From: an uncultured Collinsella sp.
GTDB lineage: Bacteria > Actinomycetota > Coriobacteriia > Coriobacteriales > Coriobacteriaceae
Direction of reading: 5' to 3'
Length of the DNA stretch: 7,279 nt
NCBI GenBank assembly: GCA_959020035.1
Contig: CAUEQX010000092.1
Span: 1 to 7,279 of the forward strand
A program made the translations under genes and the position numbers. Each line of letters opens with the position of its first letter. Position 1 is the stretch's first letter. Positions 1 to 6,922 of the stretch are shown here, piece by piece. The notes below the pieces were generated by a model that did not search any database, had not been told where the DNA came from, and was given only the letters and a program-made list of their open reading frames with translations.

Positions 1-117
1 ATCGACAGCAATTGAGTCATCCATAAAACCGTGTATAGCATTCATAATTGCAGTCGTGTCACCACCGCAGCCAAGGTGGCCAACCAACTGAAGTACTTTT
101 GTGCGTTCGAAACCCAA
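1..117 (-). CDS. Glycosyltransferase (GT4-like), N-terminal fragment
   Basis: The first 39 codons of a gene that runs off the left edge. The reading frame is open from a TTG at 117-115 to base 1. An in-frame TAG lies just upstream, and a purine-rich ribosome site (AGGAAGAGG) ends five bases before the TTG. The translation contains KVLQLVGHLGCGGDTT followed by AIMNAI. This fits the first beta strand and glycine-rich loop of GT-B family 4 glycosyltransferases, which often begin with a KVLhv..L..GG.E-like motif and a following MN. The gene lies 51 bases after ugd on the same strand with no terminator between them, so it is probably the next gene of the polysaccharide operon and would transfer a sugar to the lipid-linked repeat unit. 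The fold call rests on this short segment only. The TTG start is inferred because no ATG or GTG lies nearby in frame. Confidence 0.6.
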   Translation of the reverse strand, partial: MGFERTKVLQLVGHLGCGGDTTAIMNAIHGFMDDSIAVD

Positions 118-168
118 GCGAACCTCTTCCTACTTCTGGCGCAACATACCCAAAACAAATCAATTGGG

Positions 169-1440
169 CTAGTCCCGCTTAAACAGATCCCTCGTGTACA
201 CCTTGTCCGCCACGTCCGCGAGCTCGTCGCTCCAGCGGTTGGCGACGATCACGTCGCAGCCGGCCTTGAAGGCCTCCAGGTCGTGCGTGACCTCGGAGCC
301 GAAGAACTCCGGCGCGTCCAGCGTGGGCTCGTAGACCACCACGGGCACGCCCTTGGCCTTCACGCGCTTCATGACGCCCTGGATGGAGCTCGCGCGGAAG
401 TTGTCGGAGTTGGACTTCATCGTCAGGCGGTACACGCCCACGACCGGCTTCGGCTTGCCCTCGTACACGCGGTCCCACACCATCTGCAGCACCTCGTCGG
501 CGACGAAGTCCTTGCGGGTGCGGTTGGCCTCGACGATGGCCTCGATCAGGTTCTGGGGCACGTCCTTGTAGTTGGCCAGCAGCTGCTTGGTGTCCTTGGG
601 CAGGCAGTAGCCGCCGTAGCCGAAGCTGGGGTTGTTGTAGTGGCTGCCGATGCGCGGCTCCAGGCACACGCCGTCGATGACGTCGCGGGTGTTGAGGCCT
701 CGCACCTCGCAGTAGGTGTCGAGCTCGTTGAAGTAGGCCACGCGCAGCGCCAGGTAGGTGTTGGCGAACAGCTTGACGGCCTCGGCCTCGGTGGTGCCCA
801 GCACGAGCTCCGGGATGCCGATAGTTCCGTCGGCGTTCGCGCGCTCCAGCTCGGCGTGGTCCGCGCCCTGCGCGAGCAGACGGGCGAAGCGCTCGGCAGC
901 CGCGACGGCCTCGGGGTCCTCCTTGGGCGCGCCCACCACGATGCGGGACGGGTGCAGGTTGTCGTAGAGAGCTTTGCTCTCGCGCAGGAACTCTGGGCTG
1001 AAGAAGATCTTGCTGTCGCCCAGCCTCTCGCGAAGCCCCGCGGTGTAGCCGACGGGGATGGTCGACTTGATGACGATCCAGGCGTCCGGGTTCACCGAGC
1101 GAACGGCGGCGATGGCGGCCTCGACGGAGGAAGTGTCGAAGAAGTTCCTGTCAGAGTCGTAGTTCGTCGGCGTGGCGATGACGGCGTAGTCGGCACCCGT
1201 GTAGGCCTCGGCCACGTCCACGGTGGCGTGTAGGTCGAGCTGACGCTCCCCCGCCTTGGCCTCAGCCAGGAAGCGCTCGATCTCGTCATCCTGGATGGGC
1301 GATACGTAGTCGTTGATCTTCTCAACCTTCTCGGGCACGATGTCCAGCGCGTGCACCTCGTTGTGCTGCGAGAGCAGGACGGCGAGGGACAGGCCGACGT
1401 AGCCGGTACCGGCGACAGCAATTTTTAATTTTTCAGTCAT
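169..1440 (-). CDS. ugd: UDP-glucose 6-dehydrogenase
   Basis: Oxidises UDP-glucose to UDP-glucuronate with two NAD+, providing an acidic sugar donor for surface polysaccharide; cytoplasmic. The 423-residue protein has the usual order: an N-terminal Rossmann domain with GTGYVG at 11-16, an acidic residue closing beta 2 (D33), STIPVG at 126-131 and FSPEFLRE at about 148-155. The central helical region has EAVKLFANTYLALRVAYFNE at about 220-239, containing the conserved lysine K223. The catalytic cysteine is C279 in GGYCLPKDT, followed by D283. The C-terminal UDP-binding domain carries the VGVYRLTMKSNSDNFR stretch at 334-349. Length matches the short bacterial form. The ATG is preceded by GAGGAG with seven bases of spacing. 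It lies 46 bases after the family 2 glycosyltransferase with no terminator, so the two are probably cotranscribed. Codon use is GC-rich, like thrS. Confidence 0.95.
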   Translation of the reverse strand: MTEKLKIAVAGTGYVGLSLAVLLSQHNEVHALDIVPEKVEKINDYVSPIQDDEIERFLAEAKAGERQLDLHATVDVAEAYTGADYAVIATPTNYDSDRNFFDTSSVEAAIAAVRSVNPDAWIVIKSTIPVGYTAGLRERLGDSKIFFSPEFLRESKALYDNLHPSRIVVGAPKEDPEAVAAAERFARLLAQGADHAELERANADGTIGIPELVLGTTEAEAVKLFANTYLALRVAYFNELDTYCEVRGLNTRDVIDGVCLEPRIGSHYNNPSFGYGGYCLPKDTKQLLANYKDVPQNLIEAIVEANRTRKDFVADEVLQMVWDRVYEGKPKPVVGVYRLTMKSNSDNFRASSIQGVMKRVKAKGVPVVVYEPTLDAPEFFGSEVTHDLEAFKAGCDVIVANRWSDELADVADKVYTRDLFKRD

Positions 1441-1486
1441 AAAACGACTCCTCAGAAGAATTGAAGTTACGGTTCATAACTCGTTG

Positions 1487-2395
1487 CTAAGATTTACTTT
1501 TCCTAAAGAATCCAAATGCTTCGGTAACGCAGGCACTCGGCGACGCAAAGAAAGCCTTGATCGCGTAGCCGAACGCATCCATATATCGTCGGCTACGCTT
1601 CATGGCAAATGCCAGGACGGCGTTATGTCGAAACTCTATATAGTTGATATCTTTCTTATCGAGCTGTGGGTAATAACTTTGAACGACCTTGTGTCTCGCC
1701 ACTTCGCCTTCGATCTTGTTGTTTCCCAGGGAAAGGCGCTCGCCAGAATGCAAATACTGATGCACGTGGACTTCTGGCATATAGCCAATACGCGCACCAG
1801 CTTCAATACAACGAAGCATTAGCCACCAGTCTTGGCCCGTAGCAACTTCGCCGAATCCCTCGGTCACGTCAAACAGACTCTTCTTTAGCATGTAGATTGA
1901 TGTGGGTGCTATTGGCGTTAATAGATGTGCTCTGAGCAAACCCTGTTTTGAGAAATCATCACAATGATTGAGCCGGCGATGCTCTACGAGCTTACCCGAC
2001 TCGTTATACCAAGAGACATCCTGCCAGCACATATCGAGGCCATTTTCCAGTATATAGCCGAGCTGCGTTTCAACCTTATCTGGGAGAAACTGATCATCAT
2101 CATCAAGAAATGCCAGATAATCGCCCATTGCTTGGCGACACGCATAGTTACGTGCGGCACCCCCGCCCGTACGACCGGCAGTATGGATTGTCCTTAGACG
2201 CGAATCTTCGTATGTTGAAAGTACTTTGTTTGTTTCCTTATCCCACTCGGAATTCGCTTCATTGTCGTTAACGACAATAATTTCCAGGTTCTTATATGAC
2301 TGATTTGAAATAGAACTTAACGCATTTGTCAGCCGATCTGCCCTTTTATAGGTTGGAACAATAACGCTAACCAGAGGTCCATTCTCAATAGCCAT
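1487..2395 (-). CDS. Family 2 glycosyltransferase
   Basis: A GT-A fold glycosyltransferase of 302 residues that would add a sugar from a nucleotide-sugar donor to the growing lipid-linked oligosaccharide at the inner membrane face. Visible motifs are VSVIVPTYKRADRL at 9-22 (first strand), an acidic end of the donor-binding strand at about VVNDNE 41-46, GGGAARNYA at 77-85, the metal-binding run DDDD at 98-101 within LAFLDDDDQF, and GQDWWL at 187-192, which replaces the usual (E/D)D acceptor-side motif. No membrane helix is evident; the C-terminal part is basic and aromatic and could sit on the membrane. The ATG directly follows the TAG of the preceding sugar transferase gene (TAGATG), so translation is probably coupled. 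The gene is visibly AT-richer than ugd and thrS, with many A- or T-ending codons, suggesting horizontal acquisition. Donor and acceptor cannot be read from the sequence. Confidence 0.9.
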   Translation of the reverse strand: MAIENGPLVSVIVPTYKRADRLTNALSSISNQSYKNLEIIVVNDNEANSEWDKETNKVLSTYEDSRLRTIHTAGRTGGGAARNYACRQAMGDYLAFLDDDDQFLPDKVETQLGYILENGLDMCWQDVSWYNESGKLVEHRRLNHCDDFSKQGLLRAHLLTPIAPTSIYMLKKSLFDVTEGFGEVATGQDWWLMLRCIEAGARIGYMPEVHVHQYLHSGERLSLGNNKIEGEVARHKVVQSYYPQLDKKDINYIEFRHNAVLAFAMKRSRRYMDAFGYAIKAFFASPSACVTEAFGFFRKSKS

Positions 2396-3109
2396 CTATC
2401 GCCCCGTTCTCTGCTTGCCGAACATGGCACCAAAGGTGCCGGTAAAGCATTTCCAGGCCATGCGGAAGCATCGGTTACGCACGTAATGAAGCTCGATCTT
2501 TTGACGCAGGCCACTCTCGAACGTCGCAGCGTTGCGATCGGTTGCCTGCCACAGGCCCGTAATGCCTGGCTGGACAGAAAGCAACTCGGCCTTCTCCTCG
2601 TCGGAGAAGTGCTGCTCAAGTTCGTCTCTTGTAATGGGACGCGGTCCGATGACGGAAAGGTCGCCGTTCAGCACGTTCAGGAACTGCGGTATCTCGTCAA
2701 TCGAACACTTACGGATAAACTGGCCGACTTTGGTAATGCGGGGATCATCGTCGACCTTGCGCTCAACTTCCCACTGATGTAGCTGCTCAGAGCTCAAATA
2801 CTTCTGCACATTGCCGGCGTCGGCGACCATGCTGCGAAGCTTAAGGATCTTGATAGTCTTACCGCCCTTGCCGACGCGCTCCTGTGCGTACAGCGGGTTT
2901 CCGGGAGATTCAAGACAAATGAACGCACAGACAATGGCCACCGGAATTACCAGCGCCACGCTCACGCAAAGGCTGAAAACAAGATCAAACAGCCTCTTTA
3001 AAAAACGGTAAGCCATCGTACCGCTCGGTTGCATCTCCTGAACGGCTAGCGACTCCCCTACGGAAGTACTGCATTCAGCTATCTCTTTAGTAGTCAAGTT
3101 CAAATCCAC
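2396..3109 (-). CDS. Undecaprenyl-phosphate sugar-1-phosphate transferase (monotopic, WbaP/PglC type)
   Basis: Initiates polysaccharide assembly by moving a sugar-1-phosphate from a UDP-sugar to undecaprenyl phosphate at the cytoplasmic membrane. With the GTG start chosen here it is 237 residues. Its parts are a variable N terminus, KRLFDLVFS followed by one hydrophobic segment at about 43-66 (the re-entrant helix of monotopic phosphoglycosyl transferases), then SPGNPLYAQERVGKGG and KILKLRSM. SIDEIPQ at 137-143 holds the catalytic Asp-Glu pair (D138, E139), followed by LSVIGPRP and QPGITGLWQ. It lacks the multi-helix N-terminal half of full WbaP/WcaJ. The start is uncertain: the frame stays open to a GTG at 3232, but that would overlap the 3' end of the preceding gene by about 50 bases. 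The GTG at 3109 has only a loose purine-rich site. A later ATG gives a protein starting MAYRFLKRLFD. The sugar specificity is unknown. Confidence 0.85.
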   Translation of the reverse strand: MDLNLTTKEIAECSTSVGESLAVQEMQPSGTMAYRFLKRLFDLVFSLCVSVALVIPVAIVCAFICLESPGNPLYAQERVGKGGKTIKILKLRSMVADAGNVQKYLSSEQLHQWEVERKVDDDPRITKVGQFIRKCSIDEIPQFLNVLNGDLSVIGPRPITRDELEQHFSDEEKAELLSVQPGITGLWQATDRNAATFESGLRQKIELHYVRNRCFRMAWKCFTGTFGAMFGKQRTGR

Positions 3110-3179
3110 GTCCCCGTTCCCCAGGGATCCCCCCCTCGATGAATTCAAAATGCAAATGAATTGCCGGTTCGACGTCCCC

Positions 3180-3769
3180 TTACGTCTTACTGGGCACGTC
3201 CAACGGAAGCAGCTCCCTAAATGTGGAGTCACCCTCGCCCACGTCTACCAGGCACCAGCGCTTATGACGGTCGATCTTCTTTACACGAGTCTCTTGCCCC
3301 ACTAAGGGCCCTTGCTCTATGTGCAGCACGCCGTCTTCTATGCGCGCTACGCTGTTGCGCACAACACCGTCGTCGTCCAACACGCTGCGGTACCAGTCCT
3401 GTGCATCGTCCGGCATGGGCATGTACGCCCGCTCCCTACTGCCGGCGATGCGACAGCCAAAGCTCAACTGGGCCAAAGCCCTATCGAGCGCGGCGGCATC
3501 GTGCGTAGCGACGAAGAAATATTCCTTGTACATGGGTTTGGTTTGGAGCGACCAGGCGCCGTCCCGCTTAAACCAGAACTCTTTTGCATCACAAAAGCGT
3601 CCTGCATCAACTCGTGCGGGATAATGCAGCGGACCTTTTCGCAGGTCTCGCGCTCTTTTCCATTGGGGGTGTGGACCAGATACCAGCGGACGCGGCCGTG
3701 CTGGCTGTTGGTGGTAGCGCCGTTAAAAGCGCCCGGCAGCTGCTCTTGGCGCCGCACCGTCTGTTCCAT
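3180..3769 (-). pseudogene. NusG-family (LoaP-type) transcription antitermination factor, frameshifted
   Basis: A NusG paralogue at the head of the polysaccharide operon, expected to bind RNA polymerase and let it read through pauses or terminators in the long operon. The ATG at 3769-3767 follows an AGAGGGGG ribosome site with about seven bases of spacing. The first frame gives the NGN domain start (RWYLVHTPNGKERETCEKVR, then PHELMQDAFVMQK). The rest lies in the -1 frame: EFWFKRDGAWSLQTKPMYKE, YFFVATHDA, and a KOW domain with EQGPLVGQETRVKKIDRHKR near the end. The frames meet at an A run (minus strand) at 3585-3582, read GCAAAAGAG. One extra A, or a -1 slip after AAG, gives a continuous MQKEFWFKRD and a 196-residue protein of normal family length. 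Without a shift the product stops after 101 residues and lacks KOW. Alternatives are a true mutation, a homopolymer sequencing error, or recoding. Family assignment is firm; functional status is open. Confidence 0.8.
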
Positions 3770-3790
3770 GTTCTCGCCCCCTCTTTTGGC

Positions 3791-3807
3791 TTTGCGATGC
3801 ACGCAAA
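3791..3807 (-). other. Small hairpin in the leader of the antitermination gene
   Basis: A perfect six-base inverted repeat, TTTGCG and CGCAAA, with a five-base loop. It lies about 22 bases upstream of the NusG-like start codon and inside the predicted 5' leader. LoaP-type factors act at an RNA hairpin in the leader of their target operon, so this is a candidate recognition or pause element. It is short, though, and could occur by chance. Confidence 0.3.
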
Positions 3808-3860
3808 TGCAGGGGCGTTTAGAACAGGCTTCTCGCTCGCAGCTAGGCGCAATCGCAAAA

Positions 3861-3875
3861 GTACAGGTTTTTGTA
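3861..3875 (-). repeat. Copy 1 of a 15-bp operator-like motif (TACAAAAACCTGTAC)
   Basis: Read on the minus strand this is TACAAAAACCTGTAC, and its reverse complement occurs at 3968-3982 without mismatch. It contains the dyad TACA-N6-TGTA, and with flanking bases it also forms CAAAA-N8-TTTTG at 3856-3873. It lies about 17-31 bases downstream of the TATAAT, so it falls at the start of the predicted transcript. That suits either a repressor site or an RNA element. The binding protein is unknown. Confidence 0.5.
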
Positions 3876-3891
3876 TCTTTCGGCAAATGAC

Positions 3892-3920
3892 ATTATACAA
3901 GCAATTAATCAGCGTTTTCC
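3892..3920 (-). promoter_or_regulatory. Promoter of the polysaccharide operon
   Basis: A perfect -10 hexamer TATAAT lies at 3897-3892 on the minus strand, preceded by TTG. At the expected distance upstream (about 3915-3921) there is only GGGAAAA, so no good -35 box is visible; the promoter may need an activator. The predicted start is near 3885, giving a leader of about 115 bases before the NusG-like gene. It sits downstream of the thrS terminators and between the two copies of the 15-bp inverted motif. Confidence 0.55.
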
Positions 3921-3967
3921 CAGATCACGCAAAATGTACTGCCAGTAGGTGCATCTCCATACCCCTC

Positions 3968-3982
3968 TACAAAAACCTGTAC
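3968..3982 (+). repeat. Copy 2 of the 15-bp operator-like motif (TACAAAAACCTGTAC)
   Basis: Plus-strand copy of the motif at 3861-3875, identical over 15 bases and inverted relative to it. It also sits in a longer dyad, ACAAAAA-N8-TTTTTGT at 3969-3990. It lies about 70-90 bases upstream of the -10 box of the polysaccharide promoter, between that promoter and the second thrS terminator. The two TACA-N6-TGTA centres are about 106 bp apart, near ten helical turns. Confidence 0.5.
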
Positions 3983-3995
3983 CTTTTTGTGCAAC

Positions 3996-4023
3996 AAAAA
4001 AAGCCGCTCAACCAGCGGCTTTT
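3996..4023 (-). terminator. Second intrinsic terminator downstream of thrS
   Basis: On the minus strand, AGCCGCT and AGCGGCT pair around a short GGTTG loop and are followed by seven T residues. The A/T tracts on both sides can extend the stem, and the plus strand shows TTTTCTT after it, so it could act weakly in both directions. Confidence 0.85.
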
Positions 4024-4037
4024 CTTATTTGGGCATG

Positions 4038-4071
4038 AAAAAGGCGACCGCCCTTTGTGGACGGTCGCCTT
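4038..4071 (-). terminator. First intrinsic terminator downstream of thrS
   Basis: On the minus strand, GGCGACCG and CGGTCGCC form an eight-base GC-rich stem (arms 4043-4050 and 4062-4069) followed by five T residues. It begins 23 bases after the thrS stop codon. With the next hairpin it forms a tandem terminator that insulates the polysaccharide promoter from thrS transcription. Confidence 0.9.
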
Positions 4072-4094
4072 TGTTAATTGTTGTGAAGCTTGCC

Positions 4095-5858
<1,764 letters not shown>

Positions 5859-5885
5859 GGGTATGTTTTCTCCTCTCGGATGCCT

Positions 5886-5927
5886 GATGCAAGTGTATGC
5901 GATGCGCTCGGCATTTTAACTTGCATC
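5886..5927 (-). promoter_or_regulatory. thrS leader hairpin overlapping the transcription start
   Basis: GATGCAAGT and ACTTGCATC (arms 5886-5894 and 5919-5927) form a perfect nine-base inverted repeat. The enclosed 24 bases contain a smaller ATGC/GCAT stem. Outside it, TGCCT at 5881-5885 can pair with AGGCA at 5933-5937 across the -10 box. It may be an operator, or an mRNA structure that controls access to the ribosome site just downstream. Control of thrS mRNA by its own enzyme is known in E. coli; that it happens here is only a suggestion. No T-box consensus was seen. Confidence 0.4.
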
Positions 5928-5955
5928 ATTATAGGCAGGTTGCCTTGGTATACAA
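5928..5955 (-). promoter_or_regulatory. thrS promoter
   Basis: On the minus strand, TATAAT at 5933-5928 is preceded after 16 bases by TTGTAT at 5955-5950. The -10 is perfect and the -35 keeps the TTG. The predicted start near 5921 gives a leader of about 60 bases to the thrS ATG. The -35 begins one base after the foot of the upstream hairpin. Confidence 0.65.
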
Positions 5956-5956
5956 G

Positions 5957-5987
5957 CGCCCGCCGCACCTTAATGGCACGGCGGGCG
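5957..5987 (-). terminator. GC-rich hairpin, probable terminator after the zinc-ribbon gene
   Basis: CGCCCGCCG and CGGCGGGCG (arms 5957-5965 and 5979-5987) form a perfect nine-base stem with a 13-base loop. It lies about 95 bases after the stop of the zinc-ribbon gene and just before the thrS promoter. On the minus strand the tail is CTTGTAT, a poor T tract. On the plus strand it is followed by ATTTTCT, so the better intrinsic signal points the other way. Its place suggests it separates the two transcription units. Confidence 0.5.
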
Positions 5988-5995
5988 ATTTTCTA

Positions 5996-6082
5996 CGCAT
6001 GCTTCATCGTGTGGGGCGGGGCGCGGGGCGCGCGTGGCTTGCGGCGTGCCCGTGGCTTGCGGCCGGCCCGGCGATGGATGCG
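5996..6082 (-). other. In-frame basic tail after the zinc-ribbon stop codon
   Basis: The 29 codons after the TAG of the zinc-ribbon gene stay open in the same frame and encode a very basic Arg/Lys/Pro/Ala-rich peptide with RKPRAR followed by RKPRAP. The repeat reflects an 18-bp tandem duplication of CGTGGCTTGCGGC on the plus strand (6033-6045 and 6051-6063). It could be a former C-terminal extension cut off by a stop, or chance in GC-rich DNA. It is not called as a gene. Confidence 0.3.
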
Positions 6083-6514
6083 CTACTGAACGCGAGTTCG
6101 GCAGTAGGGGCAGACCTTCCAGTGCGCATCGAGCGGGCGATGGCAGCTGGGGCAGACGTTGCGAACCTGGGTGTCGCACACCGGGCAGACGACAAAGTCC
6201 TTCTCGATGGGGGCGCCGCACTGCGGGCAGGTACCGTACTGGGCAAGCTGGCGCTCGCGCAGGGCCATGTCCAGCTCCTGCTCCTCGCGGTCGGCCGCGT
6301 AGGAGTGCGGGCGCAGGACCAGGTAGGCGATAAGGCCCACAAACGGGATGAGGGCGATGATGCCCCATGCCACGTAGGCGCTGGCGCCGCGGCGGCGAGC
6401 GTCGATAAACACATAGACGACCGACAGCACATACAGGGCGATGATGAAGCCGACGAAGGCATAGATGACGCCCATAAGCTGCGGCGACATGAGCTCGTTG
6501 ATGTATTTGGACAT
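6083..6514 (-). CDS. Membrane protein with double zinc ribbon
   Basis: A 143-residue protein of unknown function. Two hydrophobic helices come first, about 14-37 and 47-68, separated by a basic loop (DARRRGAS). The second region, with W50, P57, G60 and Y64, resembles the PLDc_N-type two-helix module. A charged linker at about 72-92 follows, then two zinc ribbons with CxxC pairs at C96/C99, C110/C113, C121/C124 and C135/C138; all eight cysteines are present. The ribbons probably face the cytoplasm. Similar small proteins combining a membrane hairpin with zinc ribbons occur in actinobacteria and firmicutes without an assigned role; a role as sensor or scaffold is a guess. The ATG follows GAAAGG at about nine bases. 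It ends with RVQ and TAG. The next gene on the same strand, thrS, has its own promoter, so this gene is probably transcribed alone. Confidence 0.85.
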   Translation of the reverse strand: MSKYINELMSPQLMGVIYAFVGFIIALYVLSVVYVFIDARRRGASAYVAWGIIALIPFVGLIAYLVLRPHSYAADREEQELDMALRERQLAQYGTCPQCGAPIEKDFVVCPVCDTQVRNVCPSCHRPLDAHWKVCPYCRTRVQ

Positions 6515-6550
6515 TGAGGTGTACCTTTCGGAATATTTACAGTCCGGTCA

Positions 6551-6574
6551 AGTTTACCACGGGGTTTGTTTATA
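6551..6574 (-). promoter_or_regulatory. Possible promoter of the zinc-ribbon gene
   Basis: Two possible -10 boxes lie upstream of the gene on the minus strand: TATAAA at 6574-6569 and TAAACT at 6556-6551. Neither has a clear -35 at the right distance. The gene must start transcription somewhere between here and the repeat units, so a promoter is likely, but the exact site is not settled. Confidence 0.3.
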
Positions 6575-6610
6575 TGGGACCACGGCTGGGTACGGGGCTG
6601 GCGCGGACAC

Positions 6611-6675
6611 AAACATCTCAATCTGTAACAGGTGGAAGCGGAATTCGGGTCTAGATGTTACAGAACGAGACAAAC
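6611..6675 (+). repeat. Palindromic repeat unit 1
   Basis: A unit of about 65 bases whose two arms, AATCTGTAACA (ending 6630) and TGTTACAGAACGAGAC (from 6656), are imperfect inverted repeats around a 25-base loop. The shared arm consensus is GTCTC-R-ATCTGTAACA. The whole unit, including loop bases such as GAATTCGGG, aligns with the reverse complement of unit 2 at 6692-6757. The region is non-coding. It resembles REP- or MITE-like elements; the genome-wide copy number cannot be seen here. Confidence 0.7.
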
Positions 6676-6691
6676 GGGGGACCCGCCAGAC

Positions 6692-6757
6692 TAACGTCTC
6701 GATCTGTAACATCTTGGACCCCAAATCCTCGTCTAACTGTTACAGATTGAGACGAAC
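6692..6757 (-). repeat. Palindromic repeat unit 2, inverted relative to unit 1
   Basis: Arms CGTCTCGATCTGTAACA (6695-6711) and TGTTACAGATTGAGACG (6738-6754) pair over 17 bases with one G-T wobble and enclose a 26-base loop. It is the better-preserved hairpin of the two. Sixteen bases separate it from unit 1. Its reverse complement follows unit 1 across both arms and loop, so the two units form a head-to-head or tail-to-tail pair like a BIME. No ribosome site or credible coding frame runs through it. Confidence 0.7.
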
Positions 6758-6772
6758 GGTTGCCGTAGTTGT

Positions 6773-6818
6773 CGGCAGACGAGGTCTCCGATGGTCCTGG
6801 GTCTCCCCTCGCCTGCCG
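6773..6818. repeat. Imperfect inverted repeat downstream of the palindromic pair
   Basis: CGGCAGACGAGG (6773-6784) and CCTCGCCTGCCG (6807-6818) pair over 12 positions with one A-C mismatch around a 22-base spacer. The spacer region has GTCTCC at 6784-6789 and again at 6801-6806. It has no T tract on either side. It lies between the repeat units and the likely promoter of the FAD gene; its role is unknown. Confidence 0.4.
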
Positions 6819-6877
6819 TTGGCGGGTGTTGCGGGGCTGTTCGCCGCATTGCCGCTGCGCTGGGGGTGTGTAGACCG

Positions 6878-6883
6878 TAGGAT
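6878..6883 (+). promoter_or_regulatory. Possible -10 box of the FAD oxidoreductase gene
   Basis: TAGGAT lies 39 bases before the GTG start and is the closest match to a -10 hexamer in a GC-rich stretch. No convincing -35 is present at 16-18 bases upstream. The assignment is weak. Confidence 0.25.
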
Positions 6884-6922
6884 AGTCTTATTGACAGCCT
6901 GCCAACTCTTCTGGGGGGCGCT

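Noticed and set aside
31..1233. 400-codon open frame on the plus strand opposite ugd
   Set aside because: Antisense to a full ugd with all catalytic motifs; low-complexity translation and no ribosome site.
3312..3890. Plus-strand open frames opposite the NusG-like gene
   Set aside because: The minus-strand frames give clear NGN and KOW sequence; the plus-strand translations look like nothing known.
5859..5960. T-box riboswitch upstream of thrS
   Set aside because: The leader is only about 60 bases and shows no T-box antiterminator consensus or specifier stem.
6600..6760. CRISPR array
   Set aside because: The repeated arms alternate in orientation and are spaced as hairpin pairs, not as direct repeats with regular spacers.
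6891..6896. Perfect TTGACA upstream of the FAD gene
   Set aside because: The matching -10 position falls on the GGGGGG ribosome site, with no TATAAT-like hexamer before the GTG.
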